Shown: positions 1-11,126, counted from the first letter of the stretch. The stretch: DNA of 64,000 nucleotides from Desulfatiglans anilini DSM 4660 (GCF_000422285.1 NZ_AULM01000013.1:1-64000); one strand, 5' to 3'. Translations and numbers: made by a program. The notes: generated by a model not told the origin, from the letters alone.

Positions 1-122
1 CTTGATATTGGCCAAACCGGGACCCGCCGCGAAGCGGTGGGACTGAGCACCCGAAGGGTGTGAAGAAAAATCCTCATTTCCGGATTGGAAACCGGGTTCT
101 ACCGGGACATCATTTCCGGATG
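1..122 (-). repeat. Dispersed modular repeat, copy 1 (modules B and A)
   Basis: Intergenic copy of a repeat family found at least eight more times in this window, here in reverse orientation and running in from the left edge. It contains hairpin I at 23-41 (an 8-bp stem with one G-T wobble closing a GAA triloop), hairpin II CACCCGAAGGGTG at 48-60, and a module with the words CCGGATTGGAAAC and CATTTCCGG. The same words recur at 9.4, 21.3, 24.5, 33.5, 43.6, 54.8 and 58.4 kb. No coding potential is evident. Confidence 0.8.
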
Positions 123-160
123 GGCACCATCTGAATATTCCCTGGAGGCTTTTCTATCTC

Positions 161-1570
161 ATGACCGAACAGAAGATCGTCACCCGTTTCCCCCCGAGCC
201 CCACCGGTTATCTACACATCGGCGGCGCCCGGACAGCCCTCTTCAACTGGCTCTTCGCCCGCCGGCACGGCGGGACGTTCATCCTGCGGATCGAGGACAC
301 CGACCAGGCGCGATCCACGGACGAGGCCGCGCAGGCGATCATCGAGTCCATGCAGTGGCTGGGGCTCGACTGGGATGCCGGCCCTTATTTCCAGTCCCGG
401 CGCTACGACCTTTACAACCGCGCCATCGACCAACTGCTCGCCGAGGGCAAGGCCTACCACTGCCACTGCTCCCCCGAACTCCTGGAAGAAAAACGCAGCG
501 CCGCCAAGGCCAGGGGCCTCAAACCCAAATACGACGGCACCTGCCGCGACCTCGGGCTCGGACCGGCCCCGGGCTCCGTCGTCAGGCTCAAATGCCCCGC
601 CACCGGGACCACCCATTTCGACGACCTCATCAAGGGGCCGATCCGCATCTCGAACGAGGAGTTGGACGACCTCATCCTGCGCCGCTCCGACGGCAGCCCG
701 ACCTATCACATGGCGGTGGTGGCCGACGACATCGACCTCGGGATCACCCACGTGATCCGCGGCGACGACCACGTGAACAACACCCCCCGTCAGATCCAGA
801 TTTACAACGCCCTCGGGGTGCCCACGCCCTACTACGCCCACGTCCCCATGATCCTTGGCCCCGACAAGACCCGCCTCAGCAAACGCCACGGCGCCATGTC
901 GGTCCTCGCCTACCGCGACATGGGCTATCTGCCGCATGCGCTGCTGAACGCCCTCGTGCGCCTGGGCTGGTCCCACGGCGACCAGGAGAAATTCACCCGG
1001 GAAGAACTCATCGAAACATTCTCGCTCGAAAACGTCGGCAAATCCGCCGGCGTCTTCAATCTCGAAAAACTCATCGACCTGAATGCACAGTACATCCGCG
1101 AAACGTCCGACCAGGATCTGGCCGGACTGCTCGCCCCCTTCCTGGACGCCATCGGCATCCGGGGGGTACCGGCCCGACAGCTCGAGGCGGCGGTCGCCAC
1201 CCTCAAACCACGCAGCAGGACCCTGGTCGAGATGGCCGACGCCGCCCGGATGTACTTCGATGAAACGCTCGCCTATGAGGAGAAGGGGGACAAGAAATTC
1301 CTGGTCCCCGAGGTCCTGCCCCACCTCGAGGACCTCGCGCGGAGGCTGAAAGTCATGGGGACCTTCACGGAGGCCGCCTTGGAGGACGTGTTCAGGGCCT
1401 ACCTCGGGGAGCGCGGCATCAAGCTGAAGGAAGTCGCCCAGCCGCTCCGGCTGGCCCTGACCGGCCGAACCGCCAGCCCGGGCCTGTTCGAGGTGATGGT
1501 GGTCCTCGGCCGGGACGAGGTGCTGCGGCGGATCGACCGCGTCCTGCGCCACATCGAGGCCAAACGGTAG
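161..1570 (+). CDS. gltX: Glutamate--tRNA ligase
   Basis: Class I aminoacyl-tRNA synthetase that charges tRNA(Glu), or both tRNA(Glu) and tRNA(Gln) if the organism uses the transamidation route. The 469-residue length is typical of bacterial GltX. The class I HIGH motif appears as HIGG at residues 19-22, just after PPSPTG, and the KMSKS equivalent is LSKRH at 239-243. The C-terminal third is the helical anticodon-binding region. The ATG at 161 follows a TGGAGG ribosome binding site. The gene converges on an acyl-CoA dehydrogenase gene with only 7 bp between stops and no hairpin terminator visible. Confidence 0.97.
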   Translation: MTEQKIVTRFPPSPTGYLHIGGARTALFNWLFARRHGGTFILRIEDTDQARSTDEAAQAIIESMQWLGLDWDAGPYFQSRRYDLYNRAIDQLLAEGKAYHCHCSPELLEEKRSAAKARGLKPKYDGTCRDLGLGPAPGSVVRLKCPATGTTHFDDLIKGPIRISNEELDDLILRRSDGSPTYHMAVVADDIDLGITHVIRGDDHVNNTPRQIQIYNALGVPTPYYAHVPMILGPDKTRLSKRHGAMSVLAYRDMGYLPHALLNALVRLGWSHGDQEKFTREELIETFSLENVGKSAGVFNLEKLIDLNAQYIRETSDQDLAGLLAPFLDAIGIRGVPARQLEAAVATLKPRSRTLVEMADAARMYFDETLAYEEKGDKKFLVPEVLPHLEDLARRLKVMGTFTEAALEDVFRAYLGERGIKLKEVAQPLRLALTGRTASPGLFEVMVVLGRDEVLRRIDRVLRHIEAKR

Positions 1571-1577
1571 AACGGGC

Positions 1578-2720
1578 TCAGCGTCCGAAGATGTGCTTTG
1601 CAATCACGCGGCGCTGGATCTCGGAGGTCCCCTCGTAGATCGTCAGGACCCGCGCGTCCCGGTAGTAGCGCTCCACCGGGAAGTCTTTCATGTACCCGTA
1701 CCCGCCGTGGACCTGGATGGCCTTGTAGGCGGCCCGGTTGGCCATTTCCGAGGCGTAGAGCTTGGCCATGGAGGCCGCCGCGCCGAAGTTCTCACCCCGG
1801 TCCCGCATGGCGGCGGCGTTGAAGGTGAGCAGCCGCGCGGCCTCGATCTCGAGCGCCATATCGGCGATCATCCAGCGGATCCCCTGGAACTGCGAGATGC
1901 TCTTGTTGAACTGGACCCGCTCCCGGGCGTAGCTCACGCTGGCTTCGAGGCAGGCCTGAGCGATCCCGACCGACTGCGAGGCGATCCCGATCCGGCCGCC
2001 GTCGAGGGACGCCATGGCGATCAGGAACCCGTCCCCTTCCTGGCCGAGGAGGTTCCCGGCCGGCACCCGGCACTCATCGAAGATCAGCTCCACGGTGTCC
2101 GAGGCCCTGAGGCCCATCTTCTCCTCTTCCTTCCCGACCGAAAACCCCGGCGTCCCCTTTTCCACCACGAAGGCGCTGATCCCGCGGTGGCGCTTGCCCT
2201 TGTCGGTGTAGGCGGTCACCACCGTGACATCCGAGTTCTTGCCGGTGCTGATAAAGATCTTGTTCCCGGTGATGACGTAGCTGTCCCCGTCCCGTACGGC
2301 CTTCGTGTGCTGGTTCGCCGGGTCGGATCCCGCCGAAGGCTCGGTCAGGGCGAACGAGCCGATCTTCCTGCCGGCGGCCAGCGGTTTGAGGTAGGTCTCC
2401 TTGAGGAAATCCGACCCGAAGAGATAGATCGGCCCGCAGGCGACCGAGTTGTGGACGGACATGATGACCGCCGTCGCAGCGCAGGCATAGGCGACCTCCT
2501 GCATCGCCGCCGAGTAGCTGACGGTGTCGGCCCCCGCGCCGCCGTACTCCGCCGGGACGTTCATCCCCATCAACCCGAGCTCCCCCATCTTGCGCAGATT
2601 CTCCCGCGGAAACTCGCAGGTGCGGTCCCGCTCGGCCGCCGTCGGCAGCAATTCCTCCCGGGCGAAATCCCTGACCATCGCCTGGATCATCCGCTGTTCT
2701 TCCGTCAACTGGTAGCCCAT
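1578..2720 (-). CDS. Acyl-CoA dehydrogenase (first copy)
   Basis: FAD-dependent alpha,beta-dehydrogenation of an acyl-CoA, passing electrons to ETF. At 380 residues it is a full-length short/medium-chain type enzyme. The family motif TEPSAGSD lies mid-protein, and the catalytic glutamate is E363 in YEGTSE near the C-terminus, the position used by butyryl/short-chain acyl-CoA dehydrogenases. It lies downstream of an XRE-cupin regulator gene on the same strand and is followed by convergent gltX. A paralogue lies at 7.3-8.4 kb. Chain-length specificity cannot be read from sequence; substrates may be butyryl-CoA or branched short acyl-CoAs. Confidence 0.93.
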   Translation of the reverse strand: MGYQLTEEQRMIQAMVRDFAREELLPTAAERDRTCEFPRENLRKMGELGLMGMNVPAEYGGAGADTVSYSAAMQEVAYACAATAVIMSVHNSVACGPIYLFGSDFLKETYLKPLAAGRKIGSFALTEPSAGSDPANQHTKAVRDGDSYVITGNKIFISTGKNSDVTVVTAYTDKGKRHRGISAFVVEKGTPGFSVGKEEEKMGLRASDTVELIFDECRVPAGNLLGQEGDGFLIAMASLDGGRIGIASQSVGIAQACLEASVSYARERVQFNKSISQFQGIRWMIADMALEIEAARLLTFNAAAMRDRGENFGAAASMAKLYASEMANRAAYKAIQVHGGYGYMKDFPVERYYRDARVLTIYEGTSEIQRRVIAKHIFGR

Positions 2721-2783
2721 GCCTCACCCTCGCTCAAACGGTTGGAATCAGAGAACCATCCATGCCAGCGGGCGGACTCCGCC

Positions 2784-3332
2784 CTAGGGGGTGTAGAGCA
2801 CCACCAGGAGTTCGGCCCGCACATCGCTCAGATTCCTGAGCTTGTGGACGATGGACGAATCGAAGTGGACGTTTTGCCCCGGGGCGAGGACATTCCGGTT
2901 CTCGCCCACCATGACCTCCACCTCTCCCTGAAGCACGTAGACGAACTCTTCACCGGGGTGCTGGTAGCTGACGCCCTTGTGCTCCGAGCGCGGATCGATG
3001 AAGATCCGGAAGGCCTTCAGGTGCTTGTGCCGAGCCTCGGGGGTCAGGTTTTCGTAGGTGTAGTCCTCCGTGCGTTTGCGGTAGTCTTCCGCTGACTGTT
3101 CGTCCGCCCGCTTCTTTTCTTCCTTCAGGAGGATGCTGGAATCGACCTCGAGGGCCTTCGAAAGCTGGAGGATCACCGCGACCGGTGGGATGACCTCCCC
3201 CTTCTCGACCTGGGAGATGTATTTGGGCGCAAGCCCCGTCTCGTTGCCGAGATGTTTGAGGGTCAGGCCTTTTTTCTTCCGCAGCGCCGCGAGGCGCTTG
3301 CTGAAAGGCTTGCTCGACTGTTCTTGCGGCAT
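2784..3332 (-). CDS. XRE-family transcriptional regulator with C-terminal cupin
   Basis: A 182-residue two-domain regulator. Residues about 10-65 form a lambda-repressor-type helix-turn-helix (start of helix region LAALRKKKGLTL, then YISQVEKG). Residues about 110-180 form a cupin fold with the HPGEEFVYVLQGEVE motif, a likely small-ligand sensor. This architecture is typical of local regulators of catabolic or redox genes. It sits 63 bp upstream of the first acyl-CoA dehydrogenase gene on the same strand and is likely co-transcribed with it, so it may control the fatty-acid block. The ligand is unknown. Confidence 0.88.
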   Translation of the reverse strand: MPQEQSSKPFSKRLAALRKKKGLTLKHLGNETGLAPKYISQVEKGEVIPPVAVILQLSKALEVDSSILLKEEKKRADEQSAEDYRKRTEDYTYENLTPEARHKHLKAFRIFIDPRSEHKGVSYQHPGEEFVYVLQGEVEVMVGENRNVLAPGQNVHFDSSIVHKLRNLSDVRAELLVVLYTP

Positions 3333-3401
3333 GGGGTTTCCCTCCCTTGAATCCGTTCACGGGTATTGAGCCGAAGGCCCCGCCACATTCGCACTAGGGC
3401 C

Positions 3402-3653
3402 TCAAACCACCGGTCCGTCCGGCCGATCTTCATTTTCGGATTTCTTGAAAGCCTTGAACATCTGAAAGACAAAGCCTGCCAGAAGGGCAAGACTGATCAG
3501 GATCATCAGGTTGGACGCAAAAAAGGTCATGACAAAGGAAAAGGGATCGTTCAAATGGTAGGCGGCGATGAGAACATAGACCCCGAAGAGGAGGAAAAAC
3601 AGCGCCGCCAATGCCATCACGCCCTGACGCAGCCACCAGAGACTTTTATGCAT
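3402..3653 (-). CDS. Small two-helix membrane protein, function unknown
   Basis: An 83-residue protein from the ATG at 3653 (MHKSLWW). It has two hydrophobic segments, about residues 10-32 and 40-65, then a charged C-terminal tail, giving an inner-membrane hairpin topology. The frame stays open upstream to a GTG at 3851, but that extension runs through a copy of the dispersed intergenic repeat and reads as basic, Arg-rich sequence, so the internal ATG is preferred. It lies between the XRE regulator and meaB on the same strand. I do not recognise a family. Confidence 0.6.
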   Translation of the reverse strand: MHKSLWWLRQGVMALAALFFLLFGVYVLIAAYHLNDPFSFVMTFFASNLMILISLALLAGFVFQMFKAFKKSENEDRPDGPVV

Positions 3654-3692
3654 GGAAGCCCTCCCCGCCCGCCCTGCGCACGCCCATTCGTT

Positions 3693-3836
3693 CCCGATCC
3701 GGAAATGAGAATTCCGGGCCGATATCGAGGCGATCAAGCTTTTGCGCGGAGGCGGCCTGTTGGCCACCGCACAGGCGAAGGTGCAGATCAACGCAAAGAT
3801 TGGGCCAAAAGACCATTTCCGGATGCAAAACAGCGA
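3693..3836 (+). repeat. Dispersed modular repeat, copy 2 (module C)
   Basis: Forward-oriented copy between the small membrane protein gene and meaB. It contains the module C inverted repeat at 3751-3768 (7-bp arms with one mismatch around TGTT), the flanking words TTTGCGCGGA and CCGCACAGGCGAA, and ends in GACCATTTCCGGATG. The same segment is far better conserved between the copies at 33.6 and 55.1 kb. Confidence 0.75.
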
Positions 3837-3868
3837 TGAAGGGGTCTTCACCCGACGGAGGGCCTCCG

Positions 3869-4828
3869 CTAGATCTGAAGGTGCGGCAGGACAAGGTCGT
3901 CACAGGCGGAATAGGGATCGAGCGACCCGTCGGCGATCCGATCCACCGCCTGGTCGAATTCGCCCGAGGCGATCAGGCGCCCGATCATCTCCTCGACCAG
4001 CCGATCCTTGATCAGCTGAGCCAGTTCCTCGCGCACATGCCTTCGTTGCTGCCGGAACCGCAGAGTCCCGCACGTCTCTTCGATGTAAGCCCGGTGCCGG
4101 TCGATCGCCTCGATCAGCTCCACCACCCCTTCGTCGAAAACCGCCTGGGCCTTGAGGATGGGGGGTTTCCAGCGGCCCTCGGCGTACTTCTTCTGGTCCA
4201 TGTCGATCATCAGCCGGAGATCCGTCATGGTCTTGTCGGCCCCGTCCCGATCGGCCTTGTTGATCAGAAAGATGTCGCCCACCTCTAGGATCCCCGCCTT
4301 GATGGCCTGGATGTCGTCTCCCATACCCGGAATCACGACGATCACCGTCGTGTGGGCGCTCTTGACTACATCCACCTCGTCCTGGCCCACACCCACCGTC
4401 TCGACGATGATGTAGTCCTTCCCCATGGCGTCCAAGACGTCGATGGCGCTGCGGGTCGATTGGGTCACGCCGCCGAAGTGCCCCCGCGTGGCGAGCGACC
4501 GGATGAAAACGCCCTTGTCCATGCTGTGGCGCTGCATCCGTACACGGTCCCCGAGGATCGCTCCGCCGCTGAAGGGGCTGGTGGGATCGACGGCCAGAAC
4601 ACCGACCGTCTTTTCCCGCTGGCGCAGGTGGCTCACCATCCGGTCGACGAGGGTGCTCTTCCCCACGCCCGGCGCGCCGGTGATGCCGATCACGTAGGCC
4701 CGGCCGGTGTAGGGGTAAAGCGCCTTGAGGATGTCCCTCACGTGCGGCATCCGGTCATCGATGTCCCGAATGAGCCGCGCTGCGGTGCGTACATCCCCGG
4801 CGATCACCTTCTCGACGATTTCATTCAT
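3869..4828 (-). CDS. meaB: MeaB/ArgK-type GTPase, acyl-CoA mutase chaperone
   Basis: G3E-family P-loop GTPase that loads adenosylcobalamin into, and protects, B12-dependent acyl-CoA mutases. At 319 residues it has the usual length. Walker A is GAPGVGKST at residues 51-59, followed by the DPTSPFSGGAILGDR segment characteristic of the family and an NKAD guanine-specificity motif. It starts 6 bp after the stop of the B12-binding subunit gene, so it is surely in the same operon. The chaperone serves either methylmalonyl-CoA or isobutyryl-CoA mutases; see the large subunit entry. Confidence 0.95.
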   Translation of the reverse strand: MNEIVEKVIAGDVRTAARLIRDIDDRMPHVRDILKALYPYTGRAYVIGITGAPGVGKSTLVDRMVSHLRQREKTVGVLAVDPTSPFSGGAILGDRVRMQRHSMDKGVFIRSLATRGHFGGVTQSTRSAIDVLDAMGKDYIIVETVGVGQDEVDVVKSAHTTVIVVIPGMGDDIQAIKAGILEVGDIFLINKADRDGADKTMTDLRLMIDMDQKKYAEGRWKPPILKAQAVFDEGVVELIEAIDRHRAYIEETCGTLRFRQQRRHVREELAQLIKDRLVEEMIGRLIASGEFDQAVDRIADGSLDPYSACDDLVLPHLQI

Positions 4829-4834
4829 CAGGCT

Positions 4835-5245
4835 TCAAACCTCCCTCGGGGTGACATGGTCCTTCACCCACTGAACAATCTGCTCGAGCGGCGAGCCGGG
4901 CGTGAAGATCTCCTTGATGCCGGCGGCCTTCATCTTCGGGATGTCGTCCTCGGGGATGATCCCGCCCCCTACGACGATGATATCGTCGATTCCGTTCTCC
5001 TTCAGCAGTTCCACGACACGGGGGAAAAGGTAGCGATGGGCCCCTGCGAGGCTCGAAAGCCCGATCATGTCCACATCCTCCTGGATAGCGGCCTCAACGA
5101 TCTCTTCGGGGCTCTGATGAAGGCCGCTGTAGACCACCTCGAAACCGGCGTCGCGATAGGCCCTCGCAATGATCCGCGCCCCCCGGTCGTGACCGTCAAG
5201 CCCCGGCTTCGCCACCATGACCCGAACCCTTCTACCGCCTGTCAT
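4835..5245 (-). CDS. B12-binding small subunit of acyl-CoA mutase
   Basis: A 136-residue stand-alone cobalamin-binding domain. The DxHxxG motif is D17-H19-G22 in GLDGHDRG, with His19 expected to replace dimethylbenzimidazole as the lower cobalt ligand. The SSL and GGG loops that cradle the nucleotide tail follow. It partners with the catalytic subunit encoded upstream at 5497-7182, giving a two-subunit mutase as in archaeal methylmalonyl-CoA mutases and IcmA/IcmB. About 250 bp of sequence with no recognisable gene separates the two subunits. Confidence 0.93.
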   Translation of the reverse strand: MTGGRRVRVMVAKPGLDGHDRGARIIARAYRDAGFEVVYSGLHQSPEEIVEAAIQEDVDMIGLSSLAGAHRYLFPRVVELLKENGIDDIIVVGGGIIPEDDIPKMKAAGIKEIFTPGSPLEQIVQWVKDHVTPREV

Positions 5246-5496
5246 CTTGTCCTCCTCACGCTAACCTTGGAGACAAAGCGCAGCGCACCTGCAGCATCTC
5301 TTCAAGGCGCCGGCGGCCCGTCACGCCGAGCCCCGCATCCAATCAGGGTGAATTTCCCCAAACCCCCCGGCCGCGGCCGGGACACTCGCTCCGTCCTATT
5401 CACCATCCCGGGGCGGCCCCCGATCCAACCCCCGCCCCGTCTTCGACCGCACCCCTCTTTGCAGCGCCGGGGCCGGGTGCTTCGCCGCCTTCGACC

Positions 5497-7182
<1,686 letters not shown>

Positions 7183-7298
7183 GCGGCACCCTCCTTTTTG
7201 GACCGACGATCCCTCGAACCGGCCGACGGGTCGACGCCGGTTCAGTCAGCATGTTCAGGGAATGGTTATCCAGCCCGAACCCGTTTCCAATCAGGGCG

Positions 7299-8447
7299 CT
7301 ATTTCCCCTTCAGGAGGTTTCGCGCCACCACCAGACGCATGATCTCATTGGTTCCTTCGTAGATCTGGCAGATCTTGGCATCCCGCATGTGCCGCTCCAT
7401 GGGATACTCCCGGGAGTAGCCGTAGCCGCCGAGGATCTGAACCCCCTCGATCGAGGCCCGCATGGTGATGTCCGAAGCGAACATCTTGGCCATGGCGGCC
7501 TCTTTTTCATAAGGCATGTGGTGGTCTTCGAGCCACGCCGCCCGAAGCGTCAAAAGCTCCGCGGCATCGAGCTCGGTCGCCATGTCGGCCAGCTTCCACT
7601 GGATCGCCTGGAAGCTCGAGATGGGCTTATTGAACTGCTCGCGCGTCCTGGCGTAGGCAAGGGACTCCTCCAGCACCGCGCGCCCGATGCCGATCGCCTG
7701 TGAGGCGATCCCGATGCGGCCCCCGTCCAGGGTGCTGAGCATCTGCTTGAACCCTTCGCCCTCCTGCCCGAGCAGGGCGTCCGCAGGCAGACGTGCATCC
7801 TCGAAAACCAGCTCGGCCGTGCCGGAGGCGAGGATGCCCAGTTTTTCCTCCACGCGCCCCACCTTGAAGCCGGGCGTGTCTTCGAGATCGGCCACGAAGG
7901 TGCTGATGCCCTTGTAGCCCTTGCCCTTGTCGGTCACGGCGGCGAGCACGCAGTAGGAGGCCACGTTCCCGTTGGTGATGAACTTCTTCTCACCGTTGAT
8001 GATCCATTGATCACCGTCCCTGACGGCCGTCGTAAGCATCGCGGACGGGTCGGAGCCGGCCCCGGCCTCGGTCAGCCCGTAGCAGCCGAGCTTTTCCCCC
8101 GAGGCGCAGGGTTCGAGGTATTTTTTCTTCTGTTCATGGGTCCCGTAGGCCATCACCGGGAAGCAGTAGAGCGAGTTGTTGACCGACATGATGACGCCGG
8201 TCGATGCACAGGCCTTCGACACCTCGATCAAGGCCAGCACATAGCTCACATAATCCATTCCGCCACCGCCGTATTCCTCGGGCACGGCGATGCCGAGCAT
8301 CTTCAGTTCGCCCAACTCCCGGACGATCGCGGCCGGGTGGGCATGCGTGGCATCCAGTTCGGCGGCCTTCGGCTTGATCTCCGCTTCAGCGAAGCGGCGC
8401 GCCATTTCACGGACCATCTGCTGTTCGTCGGTCAGTGCAAAATCCAT
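7299..8447 (-). CDS. Acyl-CoA dehydrogenase (second copy)
   Basis: A 382-residue FAD-dependent acyl-CoA dehydrogenase with the TEAGAGSD motif mid-protein and catalytic Glu364 in YEGTNE. It is a clear paralogue of the enzyme at 1578-2720, with different substrate-pocket residues. It lies between the mutase large subunit and enoyl-CoA hydratase genes, all leftward, which places it in the same catabolic unit. If the mutase yields butyryl-CoA, this enzyme would make crotonyl-CoA. Electron transfer flavoprotein genes are not in the window. Confidence 0.93.
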   Translation of the reverse strand: MDFALTDEQQMVREMARRFAEAEIKPKAAELDATHAHPAAIVRELGELKMLGIAVPEEYGGGGMDYVSYVLALIEVSKACASTGVIMSVNNSLYCFPVMAYGTHEQKKKYLEPCASGEKLGCYGLTEAGAGSDPSAMLTTAVRDGDQWIINGEKKFITNGNVASYCVLAAVTDKGKGYKGISTFVADLEDTPGFKVGRVEEKLGILASGTAELVFEDARLPADALLGQEGEGFKQMLSTLDGGRIGIASQAIGIGRAVLEESLAYARTREQFNKPISSFQAIQWKLADMATELDAAELLTLRAAWLEDHHMPYEKEAAMAKMFASDITMRASIEGVQILGGYGYSREYPMERHMRDAKICQIYEGTNEIMRLVVARNLLKGK

Positions 8448-8631
8448 AGCTGGCTCGTCTCCATCCGGAAAAGATTACGAAACCCAAGGTTTCCAGACCG
8501 AAAGCGGGGCTTTCGGCAGATGCGGGAGCCGGGGCGTCGGCCCGCGGAAAGCCCGATGGGCGGCATCCTCTGCGGGCGGCCTCTCCGTTCGCTCCCCGGA
8601 GTCGGCCGAAAAGACCCCTTGCGGGTGGAAA

Positions 8632-9423
8632 TCAGCTCAACTCCCCTTTGAAATCGGGCTTGCGTTTTTCCAGAAACGCCTTCATGCCTTCACTGCCATC
8701 CGGACTCGCCATGCAGAGCGCAAAGGCGTCGGACTCGAGGTAGCAGCCGGTCCGCAGATCCACATCGAGCCCGCGGTCGATGCAGTGTTTGATCCCGCGC
8801 ATGGACACCTTGCCCTTGGACGCGATCAGTTTCGCGGTCTTCATGGTCTCTTCCCACAGCGCATCGGCCGCAAAGACCTTGTTGACCAGTCCAATCTGGC
8901 GGGCCTCCTCTGCGCCGATCACGTTGCCCGCCATGCAGAGTTCCTTGGCCATGGCCTTCCCCACGAGCCGTGCGAGCCTCTGCGTGCCGCCGAAGCCCGG
9001 GATGATCCCCAAATTGCTCTCCGGCTGCCCGAACTTTGCCTTCTCCGAGGCGTAGATGAAGTCGCAGGCCATCGCGAACTCGGTCCCGCCGCCCAGGGCG
9101 AACCCGTTGACGCAGGCGATGACCGGGATGGGCAGCTTTTCGATCCGCAGCAGCAGGTCCTGCCCCTCGCGCGAAAACTTCCGGCCCTCGAGCGGCGAGA
9201 GATTCGCCATGTGGGCGATGTCTGCGCCGGCGATGAAAGACTTCTCCCCTTCGCCCGTGAACACCAGGACCTTCACCGCCCGGTTGGCCTCGATCTCGTC
9301 CAGGGCCGCGCTGACCTCAGCCAGCACCGCCGGGTTGATCGCGTTCAAAGCCTTCGGCCGATTGAATTTGATCACAGCGATATGTTCCTGAATCTCGAAG
9401 ATGATGTTTTCGTATGCCATCAT
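8632..9423 (-). CDS. Enoyl-CoA hydratase/isomerase (crotonase) family protein
   Basis: A 263-residue crotonase-fold protein that adds water to enoyl-CoA. Both catalytic glutamates of true hydratases are present: E115 in GGGTE and E135 in FGQPE, followed by the GFGGTQRL motif. The oxyanion-hole segment is FIAGADI. Two consecutive ATG codons start the gene; the AAGGAG ribosome site is better spaced for the second (9420). It is the middle step of the dehydrogenase-hydratase-thiolase set encoded here; a 3-hydroxyacyl-CoA dehydrogenase is not in the window. Confidence 0.93.
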   Translation of the reverse strand: MMAYENIIFEIQEHIAVIKFNRPKALNAINPAVLAEVSAALDEIEANRAVKVLVFTGEGEKSFIAGADIAHMANLSPLEGRKFSREGQDLLLRIEKLPIPVIACVNGFALGGGTEFAMACDFIYASEKAKFGQPESNLGIIPGFGGTQRLARLVGKAMAKELCMAGNVIGAEEARQIGLVNKVFAADALWEETMKTAKLIASKGKVSMRGIKHCIDRGLDVDLRTGCYLESDAFALCMASPDGSEGMKAFLEKRKPDFKGELS

Positions 9424-9436
9424 GGACTCCTTGAAT

Positions 9437-9640
9437 GAGAATCGTTTCTATCCGGAAATGGCCTCTCTTGCCAATTCCGGCGTCAATCCGCGCGCTTGCC
9501 CGTGCGGCGACCTACAGGCCGCCTCCGCACAAGCGCTTGATTTTACTGATATCGGCAAACCGGGACCCGCCGCCAAGCGGTGGGACTGCGCAGGGAAGCG
9601 TGTGAAGAAAAAATACCCGTTTCCGGACAAGCGGGGTCTC
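9437..9640 (-). repeat. Dispersed modular repeat, copy 3 (modules C and B)
   Basis: Fills the gap between the hydratase and thiolase genes, in reverse orientation. The module C inverted repeat lies at 9506-9523 (GGCGACC/GGCCGCC arms around TACA), followed by a hairpin I version with a CAA triloop near 9553-9571 and the GTGTGAAGAAA word. Hairpin II is damaged in this copy. Confidence 0.75.
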
Positions 9641-9666
9641 GATCCATCTGCCGGCCGGAAAGCAAG

Positions 9667-10950
9667 TTATGCCCGCTCGATCACCATCGCCATGCCCTGA
9701 CCGCCGCCGATGCAGAGCGAGGCCAGCCCGAGGTCACATCCATCGCGAAGCATCCGGTGGATCAGGGTCAGGACGATCCGCGCACCGCTGCAGCCGATCG
9801 GGTGCCCGATCGAGATGCCGCTGCCGAGCGGATTGGTCTTTTCCGGGTCGCAGCCAAGTTCGCGCAGGCACGCGATCGCCTGGACCGCAAAGGCCTCGTT
9901 CAATTCGATGGCGCCGAAATCACCCATGCCGAGCTTGGTCTGCGCCAGGAGCTTCCGGACCGCGGGGATCGGTCCGAGACCCATGTAAGCCGGATCGATC
10001 GCCGCCGAGGCGTAGGCCTTGATCCGGGCCATGGGCTTCAACCCCATCTCCTTGGCCTTTTCGGCCGACATCAGCAGCATCGCCGCAGCCGCGTCGTTGA
10101 TCCCGGAGGCGTTCCCCGCCGTGACCGCCCCGTCCTTTTTGAAGGCCGGGCGGAGTTTGGCCATCTTCTCGACGCTCGTGTCCATGGGGCGCTCGTCGGT
10201 ATCGAAAAAGACCGGCTCGCCCTTGCGCTGCGGGATCGGCACGGGCACGATCTCGTCCTTGAAGAGGCCGTCGACGATGGCCTTGCGGGCCCGCTGGTGG
10301 CTAAGGGCCCCCAATTCGTCCTGCTCCTGGCGGCTGATGCCGTACTTCACCCCGATGTTCTCGGCGGTGATGCCCATGTGGTAGCCGTAGAAGATCTCGA
10401 AAAGCCCGTCGAAGACCATCAGGTCCACGAGCTGCGTGTTGTTCATTCGGGCGCCCCAGCGGGCCGCAGGCATCGCGTAGGGAATGAGGCTCATGTTTTC
10501 CATGCCGCCGGCGAGCATGATGTCCGCCTCGCCGTGGCGGATCGCCTGGGCCGCCAGGGCCAGCGCCTTCATACCCGAGGCGCAGACCTTGTTGATCGTG
10601 AAGGCGGGGGTCTCCTTCGAGATGCCGGCGGCGATGGTCGCCTGCCGCGCTACGTTCTGACCCTGCCCCGCGCCGACCACGTTGCCCATGACCACTTCGT
10701 CGACCGCCACGGGCTGAAGCCCCTGGTCATAGTCATAAGACTTGCTCTCCAGTTCGATCCTGCCCGTGCCCTTGAGCGGATCCGGTGCAAACTGCAGGAC
10801 GCTCTCGGAAGCCTCAGGGCGGAGCCCGGCCCGCTTGAGGGTCTCTTTCAGGACCAGGGCGCCCATCTGTACGACCGGGGTATCCTTCAACGTCCCGCCG
10901 AATGAACCGACGGGCGTTCTGGCGCCGGAAACAATCACTACATCACGCAT
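9667..10950 (-). CDS. Thiolase (acetyl-CoA acyltransferase), first copy
   Basis: A 427-residue thiolase that cleaves 3-ketoacyl-CoA. The nucleophilic cysteine is C123 in KVCASG. The second-domain motifs NEAFA, GHPIGCSGAR and the C-terminal CIGGGQG with the general-base cysteine are all present. Relative to the neighbouring 396-residue thiolase it carries an extra stretch of roughly 35 residues at about 45-80, before VMGNV. It is separated from the next thiolase gene by about 176 bp; both are leftward. It may act on acetoacetyl-CoA or on longer ketoacyl-CoAs. Confidence 0.93.
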   Translation of the reverse strand: MRDVVIVSGARTPVGSFGGTLKDTPVVQMGALVLKETLKRAGLRPEASESVLQFAPDPLKGTGRIELESKSYDYDQGLQPVAVDEVVMGNVVGAGQGQNVARQATIAAGISKETPAFTINKVCASGMKALALAAQAIRHGEADIMLAGGMENMSLIPYAMPAARWGARMNNTQLVDLMVFDGLFEIFYGYHMGITAENIGVKYGISRQEQDELGALSHQRARKAIVDGLFKDEIVPVPIPQRKGEPVFFDTDERPMDTSVEKMAKLRPAFKKDGAVTAGNASGINDAAAAMLLMSAEKAKEMGLKPMARIKAYASAAIDPAYMGLGPIPAVRKLLAQTKLGMGDFGAIELNEAFAVQAIACLRELGCDPEKTNPLGSGISIGHPIGCSGARIVLTLIHRMLRDGCDLGLASLCIGGGQGMAMVIERA

Positions 10951-11126
10951 GTCTTCTTCTCCTTCTCTCTTTTTATGGAATGATCCGCGTTCTTATCAAA
11001 AGAAGCGGTTTTTCGGAACGATTTCCCGGCGGGGCGAGCCGGCATCCCTCTGCGGATGCGGCAACCTCTCACCCATGCCATACTCACAGCCGCCGAACAA
11101 AGGCCGAAGGCCTGTACCGCCGGGGA

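Noticed and set aside
1593-3095. A 500-codon rightward open frame over the acyl-CoA dehydrogenase and XRE-cupin genes
   Set aside because: It is antisense to two well-recognised genes; long antisense frames are expected in GC-rich DNA and the product has no recognisable motif.
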